This document shows positions 1-5,292 of a DNA stretch of 8,482 bases, piece after piece (position 1 is the first letter of the stretch; every line of letters starts with the position of its first letter). A model generated the notes under the pieces. The model had not been told where the DNA came from and made no database searches. It worked only from the letters and a program-made list of their open reading frames with translations. The position numbers and the translations under genes were made by a program. The DNA is from Betaproteobacteria bacterium (GTDB taxonomy: Bacteria > Pseudomonadota > Gammaproteobacteria > Burkholderiales > SG8-39), in NCBI GenBank assembly GCA_004298295.1, contig SCUH01000019.1, positions 1 through 8,482 of the forward strand. The letters run 5' to 3'.

Positions 1-53
1 AGTTCAAACCTTCCAATCCGCAGGCTCGCGAGGAGCGTTGCGGGTCAAGTTGC

Positions 54-86
54 AAAAAAGGCGGCGGCGCCTCAGGCGCCCCCGCC
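54..86 (-). terminator. Intrinsic terminator overlapping the end of cmk
   Basis: Read on the minus strand, a 12-base arm (86-75) and a 12-base arm (71-60) pair with a single G-G mismatch, and six T residues (59-54) follow. The three loop bases (74-72) are the TGA stop codon of cmk. The left arm encodes the last four residues, Gly-Gly-Gly-Ala. This has the form of a strong Rho-independent terminator for the operon. A ribosome finishing cmk would cover the hairpin, so termination may depend on translation. Positions 53-1 beyond it hold no recognisable gene. A TTGACC -35-like hexamer (minus strand, 48-43) has no convincing -10 inside the window. In relatives rpsA follows cmk. Confidence 0.85.
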
Positions 87-746
87 CGCCGGGTTCCCTT
101 CCCGATACCAGCGCACGACCCGGGCCACGACCTGGTCGATGCTCAGTTCCGAGGATTCCAGCTGCCTGGCGTCCGGCGCTGCCGCGAGCGGTGCAACCGC
201 CCGGGCCGAGTCGCGCGCGTCGCGCTCTGCGAGGTCTCGGGAAAGGGCCGCGAGATTAGCATGTATTCCTTTGTCTATCAACTGCTTATACCGCCTGCGC
301 GCGCGCTCCTCGACGCTCGCCGTGAGGAACACCTTGAGCGCTGCGTCGGGGAACACCACCGTGCCCATGTCGCGACCTTCGGCGACCAGCCCGGGCGGTC
401 GCCGGAAGGCGCGCTGGCGCCCGAGCAGCGCGGTCCGCACTGCGGGATGCCTTGCGACTTCCGAGGCCCGCGTGCCGCTCGATTCCTCGAGCAGCGCGGC
501 CGACACCTCTTCGCCCGCGAGGAAGATGCCGTCATCCTCGAACCGGACGTCGAGCGCGGCGGCCACGCGCGCCAGGCCCGGTTCGTCATCCGAGGACACG
601 CCCCGGTGCCGGCTCGCCAATCCGACCAGCCGATAAAGCGCGCCGCTTTCGAGGAGGCGAAAACCGAGCGCCGCGGCGACGCGCCGAGCGACGGTGCCCT
701 TGCCGGAGGCAGAGGGACCGTCGATGGCGATGACCGGGGCTGGCAC
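72..746 (-). CDS. cmk: Cytidylate kinase (CMP/dCMP kinase)
   Basis: Phosphorylates CMP and dCMP with ATP in the cytoplasm, feeding pyrimidine nucleotide pools. Numbered from the GTG at 746 (224 aa, family about 220-230), the protein shows the P-loop GPSASGKGT (10-18), the substrate-site ESGALYR (33-39; the family usually has DSG), AEGRDMGTVVFPDA (122-135) and the lid/CMP-binding ERDARDS...R (174-182) followed by APL and PDA. There is no ATG start. GTG 746 has no Shine-Dalgarno, whereas the in-frame TTG at 758 (228 aa) has AGGA 10 bases upstream (772-769). TTG 833 would add a 29-residue tail unlike the family. I chose 746 because it places the start a normal distance before the P-loop, but 758 is a real alternative. 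The gene is normally contiguous with aroA; here a toxin-antitoxin region separates them. The C-terminal GGGA is encoded by the terminator arm. Confidence 0.93.
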   Translation of the reverse strand: MPAPVIAIDGPSASGKGTVARRVAAALGFRLLESGALYRLVGLASRHRGVSSDDEPGLARVAAALDVRFEDDGIFLAGEEVSAALLEESSGTRASEVARHPAVRTALLGRQRAFRRPPGLVAEGRDMGTVVFPDAALKVFLTASVEERARRRYKQLIDKGIHANLAALSRDLAERDARDSARAVAPLAAAPDARQLESSELSIDQVVARVVRWYREGNPAGGGA

Positions 747-787
747 GTTAAGTGGCAATTCGCGATTTTCCTGGACGCAGCCGTTTT

Positions 788-988
788 CTATCTGCGCTTC
801 GACCCACGCAGCACCAACGGTTCGCCTTTCCAATGGACCATCCCACGCAAGGCAAGAACGTCGCTATAGGCCTTCTTCCGGATCAGCAAACGCAGGCCCT
901 CCTCGACCGCCGCGGGCTTCGTCTTAAAACCGCCAGCTCGCATCGCCTCCGCAAGAAGCCTGTCGTCGATCTCGATGTCAGTCCGCAT
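788..988 (-). CDS. Orphan VapB-family antitoxin
   Basis: A 66-residue protein starting MRTDIEIDDRLLAEAMRAGG and continuing with FKTKPAAVEEGLRLLIRKK. This matches the short VapB antitoxin family: an N-terminal DNA-binding part with a beta strand (MRTDIEID), two helices and the KTK..AVEE.LR.L signature, then a 'LRGxVxWxG' linker (about 46-54). Such proteins dimerise, bind their own promoter and neutralise a PIN-domain RNase with the C-terminal tail. After WKG the usual acidic, arginine-rich tail (DLDxMR-like) is replaced by EPLVLRGSKRR, so toxin binding may be lost. No vapC follows: cmk starts 29-41 bases downstream. The ATG at 988 opens exactly at the family's usual first residue; the frame continues upstream without homology. 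It could be a domesticated regulator, a decaying remnant, or an antitoxin for a toxin elsewhere in the genome. Confidence 0.82.
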   Translation of the reverse strand: MRTDIEIDDRLLAEAMRAGGFKTKPAAVEEGLRLLIRKKAYSDVLALRGMVHWKGEPLVLRGSKRR

Positions 989-1329
989 GGTTGCGCCCGT
1001 AGACAAGGGCAATGATATCGAGACATCGGCTGATGGTCTAAAGCGCACTGGGTCCCTGCCACCGGAGTATTCTGCGCACCGGGGGAGATCGCCATTTGAA
1101 ACGCCGCACCGTTCTTCAGCTCGCCGTCGTAACGCTCGTTTGCGTGTGTTCGGCGAGACTATCCAGCCTGCGGAAAGCTTCAAGGCGGTGACGTACTTCA
1201 TGGCTGGCGACCTTGTGCGGCTCGGGCGCGCACTGCGAAATGCCTTGATCGCCGCTGCGGCCGGCGTTGCAGACCCGCCAGGAGTGACGCCCCGCTCCCG
1301 GTAGCACGCCATCCCAGGGTAACGCCGGA
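989..1329. other. Divergent intergenic stretch without a convincing gene
   Basis: This lies between the two divergently oriented antitoxin genes. Neither strand encodes a protein I recognise, and the one sampled line is about 60% G+C, lower than the operon. The only suggestive item is a 31-codon plus-strand ORF at 1096-1191. It has a TTG start, GGAG eight bases upstream, and a product beginning LKRRTVLQLAVVTLVCVCSA, which resembles a signal peptide with a basic start, a hydrophobic core and small residues. It stops 11 codons after that and could be the broken start of a lost secreted protein or chance. No insertion-sequence ends, tRNA or long repeats are visible. Confidence 0.5.
1012..1042 (-). 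promoter_or_regulatory. Candidate promoter of the orphan vapB (and possibly cmk)
   Basis: On the minus strand a TATCAT hexamer (1017-1012, five of six matches to TATAAT) lies 23 bases before the vapB ATG. A poor -35 candidate, TTTAGA (1042-1037), sits at a long 19-base spacing. No strong Shine-Dalgarno separates it from the ATG. This is only a weak match, but transcription starting here would run through vapB into cmk. Confidence 0.25.
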
Positions 1330-1351
1330 ATCAGATCCCATCTGATATACT
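1330..1351 (+). promoter_or_regulatory. Promoter -10 and palindromic operator of the Phd/PIN module
   Basis: A perfect inverted repeat, ATCAGAT-CCC-ATCTGAT (1330-1346), sits directly on a good -10 hexamer, TATACT (1346-1351). The ATG of the antitoxin begins at 1358, only six bases past the -10, so transcription would be expected to start at or next to the A of the ATG. There is no Shine-Dalgarno and no clear -35. Phd/YefM-type antitoxins are known to repress their own promoters through such palindromes; that this is the operator is an inference from position and symmetry. Confidence 0.65.
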
Positions 1352-1357
1352 TGCGGC

Positions 1358-1633
1358 ATGAAAACCCTGACCGTCACCGAAGTGGCCCGGAATTTCAGCA
1401 GCGTGCTGGACGGCGTCGAACGCGAGCAGGAAGAAGTAGTGCTGGTTCGCAATCATCGCCAGATTGCCCGCCTGGTGCCGGAACCGCCGGCGCGCAACGC
1501 CCTTGAAGTCCTCGGCGACCTGTACCGCACGCTCGACGACGCAACCGCCAGCGCGCTCGCCGAGGCAATGGGCGCGGCAAGGAAGAGCAAGCGCGGCACG
1601 CTCGGCGAGTTGCGCAATCCATGGGATTCCTGA
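1358..1633 (+). CDS. Phd/YefM-family antitoxin
   Basis: A 91-residue antitoxin of a type II toxin-antitoxin pair. The N-terminal half (about 1-42: MKTLTVTEVARNFSSVLDGV, then EEVVLVRNHRQIARLVPE) has the Phd/YefM pattern: a strand, a 'TEVARNFSSVLDGV' helix, and a 'vvlvRNhrqIArLvP' hairpin that forms the DNA-binding dimer. The C-terminal half (about 46-91), ending in LRNPWDS, is the likely flexible toxin-binding part. Its stop lies inside the start of the toxin gene (13-base overlap), the usual antitoxin-first coupled arrangement. The start is fixed by the family's typical N-terminus; with the -10 six bases upstream the mRNA is probably leaderless. It should repress its own promoter via the palindrome at 1330-1346. 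The strand is opposite to the surrounding operon. Confidence 0.9.
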   Translation: MKTLTVTEVARNFSSVLDGVEREQEEVVLVRNHRQIARLVPEPPARNALEVLGDLYRTLDDATASALAEAMGAARKSKRGTLGELRNPWDS

Positions 1634-2040
1634 TCGATAGCAATCTGTGGATTGCCATCGAGCGGGGACGATTGGGCGCCGCCGATGTGCACGCCATAAC
1701 CGGCCCGGCTCCGATCTATCTTTCGCCGGTCAATCTCGCAGAAATCCGCTTCGGCATCGAACGCATGACCGATGCGAAGCAAAAGCACAGGGCGATGGCA
1801 ATGCTTCGCCGGATGAGACGCAAGCCCCTAATCCGCATCGGCGCCGAAACAGCCGAAGTGTTCGGCATGCTCGCCGCGGGACTGGCGAAATCCGGCCGCG
1901 GCCATGAATTCCGCGTCCAGGACCTTTGGCTCGCCGCCCAGGCCGTCGAGCGCAAGTTCACCCTGCTGACGGCAAACGCAAGGGACTTCAAGGATTTGCC
2001 GGGGTTGAAGTTCGCGGCGGTGAATCCGCCTGGTGCTTAG
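1621..2040 (+). CDS. vapC: PIN-domain ribonuclease toxin, VapC type
   Basis: A 139-residue single PIN domain, the usual length for VapC toxins, which cleave RNA (often tRNA or rRNA) using Mg2+ held by acidic residues. The expected acidic set is intact: D6 in FLIDSNLWI, E41 in SPVNLAEIRFG, D101 in VQDLWLAAQA, and N119/D122 in LLTANARDFKDLPGL. The toxin therefore looks catalytically competent. The start ATG lies 13 bases inside the antitoxin gene, with only weak Shine-Dalgarno bases before it, so translation probably depends on the antitoxin's. A Phd-type antitoxin with a PIN toxin is a known combination. The TAG stop overlaps the aroA stop on the other strand (shared bases 2037-2040), leaving no room for a terminator. 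Its cellular target cannot be told from the sequence. Confidence 0.9.
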   Translation: MGFLIDSNLWIAIERGRLGAADVHAITGPAPIYLSPVNLAEIRFGIERMTDAKQKHRAMAMLRRMRRKPLIRIGAETAEVFGMLAAGLAKSGRGHEFRVQDLWLAAQAVERKFTLLTANARDFKDLPGLKFAAVNPPGA

Positions 2041-3314
2041 CGCACGATCGAGGCGAACGCGGCGAAGTAATCCGGAAACGTTTTCGCGACGCAGTCCGGG
2101 TCGTTGATCGTCACCGGGACGCCGCCGAGCGAGACGAGCGAAAAGCACATCGCCATGCGGTGATCGTCGTAGGTGTCGATCGCGACACCGGATTTCAGCT
2201 TTGCCGGAGTGACTTTCAGAAGATCCGGACCCTCCTCGACTTCGGCACCCAGTTTCCTCAACTCCCTTGCCATCGCCGCAATGCGATCAGTTTCCTTGAC
2301 GCGCCAGCTCGCGATATTGCGCACCGTACACGGTCCGTCCGCGAACAGCGCCAGCACCGCGGCCGTCATCGCCGCGTCCGGGATGTGATTGAGATCGAGA
2401 TCGAATGCTCGCAGCCGGCCGGCGCCCGCCGACACCTCGATCCAGTCTTCGCCCGCCGCCACCCTCGCGCCCATTTTCTCCAGCACCTCGGTAAAGCGGA
2501 CGTCGCCCTGGATGCTGCCGCGGCCGACGCCTTCGACGCGCACCGGTCCGCCGCCGATTGCGCCGGCGGCGAGAAAATAGGAGGCCGACGAAGCATCGCC
2601 TTCCACGGTGATCGCGCCGGGGCTGCGATACGGTCCCGGCGGTACGTGGAATTCACGCCAGCCCTCGCGCGCGACCGCGACCCCGAAGCGCTGCATCAGC
2701 TTGAGCGTGATGTCGACGTACGGCTTGGAAATCAACCCGCCCTCGACTTCGATGCCACCGCCACCGGCGAGCGGCAGCGCCATCAGGAGCGCACTGAGGT
2801 ATTGCGACGACACGTCGCCGCGCACCCTCGTCGACTGACCCGGGCGGACGTTTCCCGGATGGATCGCGAGCGGCGGAAAGCCCTCGCCCGCCAGGTACTC
2901 GATGCTCGCCCCCATCGCGCGCAGCGCGCTCACCAGATCGCCGATCGGCCGCTCGTGCATGCGCGGTGCGCCGGAGAGCCGATATTCGCCGCCGGACAGG
3001 GCGAGCGCCGCGGTGAGCGGACGGAACGCGGTGCCGGCATTGCCGAGAAACAGCGCCGCCTGCTTGACGGGAAACTCGCCGCGCACGCCCGGCACGTGCA
3101 GCACGCCGGGGGCCTCCACGACGCAGCGCACCCCCAGCCGTGACAGCGACTCCACCATGACGCGCGTGTCGTCGGCCTGAAGCAGGTCGCGCACCACGGT
3201 ATCGCCTCCGGCGAGCGCGGCGAGCAGCAGGACGCGGTTGGAGATGCTCTTCGAGCCGGGCAGCTGTATCGTCCCCGCCGCGCGCGCGGCGGGCTTCAGC
3301 GCGAGCGATCTCAC
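2037..3314 (-). CDS. aroA: 3-phosphoshikimate 1-carboxyvinyltransferase (EPSP synthase)
   Basis: Transfers the enolpyruvyl group of PEP to shikimate-3-phosphate, the sixth step of the shikimate pathway. At 425 aa it matches E. coli AroA (427). Visible motifs are LPGSKSISNR (18-27, with K22, S23 and R27), LFLGNAGTAFRP (88-99), RMHERPI (118-124), SSQ (169-171), IPDAAM with catalytic D313, KETDR with E341 and R344, DDHR with R386, and AKTFPDYF with K411. The GNAGTAxRP and RxxERPI motifs are those of glyphosate-sensitive class I enzymes; F replaces the usual M at residue 97. I take the GTG at 3314 as the start because it forms a GTGA overlap with the tyrA stop and has AAGGG 12 bases upstream; longer forms run into tyrA. 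The gene ends tail-to-tail on the PIN toxin, whose last bases supply its TAA. Confidence 0.97.
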   Translation of the reverse strand: MRSLALKPAARAAGTIQLPGSKSISNRVLLLAALAGGDTVVRDLLQADDTRVMVESLSRLGVRCVVEAPGVLHVPGVRGEFPVKQAALFLGNAGTAFRPLTAALALSGGEYRLSGAPRMHERPIGDLVSALRAMGASIEYLAGEGFPPLAIHPGNVRPGQSTRVRGDVSSQYLSALLMALPLAGGGGIEVEGGLISKPYVDITLKLMQRFGVAVAREGWREFHVPPGPYRSPGAITVEGDASSASYFLAAGAIGGGPVRVEGVGRGSIQGDVRFTEVLEKMGARVAAGEDWIEVSAGAGRLRAFDLDLNHIPDAAMTAAVLALFADGPCTVRNIASWRVKETDRIAAMARELRKLGAEVEEGPDLLKVTPAKLKSGVAIDTYDDHRMAMCFSLVSLGGVPVTINDPDCVAKTFPDYFAAFASIVR

Positions 3315-4189
3315 GGCTCGTAATCGCCCTTCAACCAGCGTTCGCGCGCCGCGCGCGCCGTGGCGAACACCCGTTCCAGCGCCGCAGCGTCGCCCCGCTC
3401 GATCATCGGCCGCAGCGCGGCGAGCTGGGCGCCGAAGCGCTCGATTTCCGCGAGCAGCGCCTCCCGGTTGGCGACGCAGATGTCGCGCCACATCTCCGGG
3501 TGGCTCGAGGCGATGCGCGTGAAATCGCGGAAGCCGCTCGCCGCGTAACCGAACAGCTGGGCCGCATTGCCGCGTTCGGCGATGTCGTGCACCAGCGCGT
3601 ACGCCAGCAGGTGCGGCAGATGACTCACCGCGGCGAACACTGCGTCGTGTTCGCGCGGTGCCATCCGGAAGAGCCTCGCACCGCAGGCTTCCCAGGCCTG
3701 CTCGACTTGCGCCAGCGCCTGCGGCGAAGTTTCCGCCAGGGGCGTGAGCACGACGCGCTTGCCGCGGAACAGATCGGCCGTGGCGGCCATGGCGCCGCTG
3801 TGTTCGGCACCGGCAATCGGATGCGCGGGAACGAACTGCGCGAGCTTCGCGCCGAGCGCGGCGCGCGCCGCCGCGACCACGTCCTGTTTCGTGCTGCCGG
3901 CGTCGGTGACGACCGCCTTGGTCCCCAGCACGGGCTCGATCGCCGCGAGCACTTCGGGAACCTGCGCCACCGGCGTCGCCACGATGACCAGGTCCGCACC
4001 CTGCGCCGCCTGCGCCGCGTCCGCGGCGATTGCGTCGATCACGCCGCGCCGCAACGCGAGTTCGAGGTTGCCGGGACTGCGCCCTGCGCCGATCACCTGC
4101 CGGGCGAGCCCCGCAGAGCGCAGCGCGAGCGCGAATGAGCCGCCGATCAGGCCGACCCCGATCACGGCCAGCCGTTCGAACGGGATCAT
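3311..4189 (-). CDS. tyrA: Prephenate/arogenate dehydrogenase
   Basis: Oxidatively decarboxylates prephenate (to 4-hydroxyphenylpyruvate) or arogenate (to tyrosine). The 292-aa protein has an N-terminal Rossmann domain with GVGLIGGSFA (11-20), ATPVAQVPEV (71-80) and DAGSTK (96-101), the active-site AHPIAGAEHSG (122-132), and a helical C-terminal domain with SHLPHLLAY (189-197; H193) and FRDFTRIASSHPEMWRDI (220-237). It carries no chorismate mutase, ACT domain or AroA fusion. The second Rossmann strand ends IGAGRS rather than with an acidic residue, which hints at NADP+ use. The ATG at 4189 overlaps the hisC stop as ATGA; AAGGA abuts the start with no spacer, so re-initiation after hisC is likely. 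It overlaps aroA by four bases. Substrate preference is inferred and uncertain. Confidence 0.95.
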   Translation of the reverse strand: MIPFERLAVIGVGLIGGSFALALRSAGLARQVIGAGRSPGNLELALRRGVIDAIAADAAQAAQGADLVIVATPVAQVPEVLAAIEPVLGTKAVVTDAGSTKQDVVAAARAALGAKLAQFVPAHPIAGAEHSGAMAATADLFRGKRVVLTPLAETSPQALAQVEQAWEACGARLFRMAPREHDAVFAAVSHLPHLLAYALVHDIAERGNAAQLFGYAASGFRDFTRIASSHPEMWRDICVANREALLAEIERFGAQLAALRPMIERGDAAALERVFATARAARERWLKGDYEP

Positions 4190-5289
4190 TCCTTCAGGCT
4201 GGCGGCGAGCGCAGCCAGGAATCTCTCGTTCTCGGCCTCGGTGCCCACAGTGACGCGCAGGTGCTCCGGCAGCTGGTAGCCGCCGCCCACGGGCCGCACG
4301 ATCACGCCGCGCCTGAGCAGACGCTTGTAGATCTCCGCCGCGCGACCGACCCGGATCGTGATGAAATTGCCGTAGGAGGGAATCCACTCCAGGCCGAGCT
4401 GCTTCGCGCCCTGCTCGATCTGGCGCAGGCCCTGCAGGTTCTCGGCATAGCTGCGCGCGACGAACTCCATGTCGTCGAGGGCAGCGGCGGCGGCGGCGAG
4501 TGCGATGCTGTTGACGTTGAACGGCTGGCGCACGCGGTTCATGAGGTCGGCCACCGCGGCGTGCGCCAGCGCGTACCCGACGCGCAGGCCCGCCAGGCCA
4601 TAGGCCTTGCTGAAGGTGCGCGTCACCACCAGGTTCGGCAGGCGCCGCAGCCACTTCACCGTGTCGGCGCGCAGGTCGGCGTGCAGGTACTCGTTGTAAG
4701 CCTCGTCGATGACCACCAGCACGCGCTCGGGCACGCGCCGCACGAACGCCTCGAGCCGTTCCGGCGACACGATCGTGCCGGTGGGATTGTTCGGATTGGC
4801 GATCCAGACCACCTGCGTGTCGGCTTCGATCGCGGCCGCCATGGCATCGAGGTCGTGGCCGTAATCCTTCGCCGGCACGGCGATGCTGCGCGCGCCGCGC
4901 GCCTGCGTGGCGAGCGGATACACGGCGAAGCAGTGCTGCGAAAACACCGCCGAGCGGCCGGGCCCGAGAAACGCGAGCGAGACCAGTTCGAGCACGTCGT
5001 TGGAGCCGTTGCCGAGGACGATCGAGGACGGCTCGACGCCATAGCGCCGCGAAAGCGCCTGCCTCAGCTCGAAGCCGCTGCCGTCCGGATAGCGCGCCAG
5101 ATCGCGCAGCGTCGACTCGATCGCGGCGCGCGTGCGCGGCCCGATGCCGCGCGGGTTCTCGTTGGAGGCGAGCTTGACGATCTTCGCCTCGTCGAGACCC
5201 ATTTCGCGCGCCAACTCGGAGATCGGTTTGCCCGGCTGGTACGGCGCGATCGAGCGCACGTACGCGGGCGAGAGGTCACAGAGATTCAT
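4186..5289 (-). CDS. hisC: Histidinol-phosphate / aromatic aminotransferase (HisC family)
   Basis: A PLP-dependent class I/II aminotransferase of 367 aa. The family converts imidazole-acetol phosphate plus glutamate to histidinol phosphate, and many members also transaminate aromatic keto acids. Visible features are PGKPISELARE near the N-terminus (19-29), KLASNENPRG (39-48), NGSNDVLELV (94-103), NPNNPTG (165-171), VIDEAY with D195 to hold the PLP ring, TRTFSKAYGLAGLRVGY with the Schiff-base K228 and the phosphate-binding R236, and a C-terminal conserved arginine in HLRVTVGT. It starts three bases after the pheA stop and ends ATGA with tyrA. Lying between pheA and tyrA rather than with other his genes, it fits the supraoperon paralogue ('hisHb') thought to serve phenylalanine and tyrosine synthesis; whether the genome has a second hisC cannot be seen. 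Confidence 0.94.
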   Translation of the reverse strand: MNLCDLSPAYVRSIAPYQPGKPISELAREMGLDEAKIVKLASNENPRGIGPRTRAAIESTLRDLARYPDGSGFELRQALSRRYGVEPSSIVLGNGSNDVLELVSLAFLGPGRSAVFSQHCFAVYPLATQARGARSIAVPAKDYGHDLDAMAAAIEADTQVVWIANPNNPTGTIVSPERLEAFVRRVPERVLVVIDEAYNEYLHADLRADTVKWLRRLPNLVVTRTFSKAYGLAGLRVGYALAHAAVADLMNRVRQPFNVNSIALAAAAAALDDMEFVARSYAENLQGLRQIEQGAKQLGLEWIPSYGNFITIRVGRAAEIYKRLLRRGVIVRPVGGGYQLPEHLRVTVGTEAENERFLAALAASLKE

Positions 5290-5292
5290 GTT

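Noticed and set aside
139..636. Plus-strand ORFs opposite cmk
   Set aside because: Ser/Ala/Arg-rich antisense shadows of the kinase with no supporting signals.
747..787. Remnant of a VapC toxin between vapB and cmk
   Set aside because: Only 41 bases remain, and none of the frames shows a PIN start or acidic motif.
989..1312. Extension of the VapB frame upstream to 1312
   Set aside because: The added 108 residues are unlike any antitoxin, while MRTDIEIDD is the normal family N-terminus.
747..2040. Insertion sequence or transposon carrying the toxin-antitoxin genes
   Set aside because: No transposase fragment, terminal inverted repeats or target duplication could be found by eye at either edge.
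1926..3143. 405-codon plus-strand open frame overlapping vapC and antisense to aroA
   Set aside because: The composition is a shadow of aroA, and its first part is out of frame with the clear PIN toxin.
3315..4654. Longer upstream starts for tyrA (to 4654) and aroA (to 3491), and similarly pheA to 6804
   Set aside because: The extra residues lie wholly inside the preceding gene, match nothing in these families, and family lengths fit the ATGA/GTGA starts.
5290..5292. Attenuator or leader peptide between the amino-acid genes
   Set aside because: Gaps are zero to three bases, so no leader or attenuator can fit inside the visible operon; one could exist only upstream of serC, outside the window.
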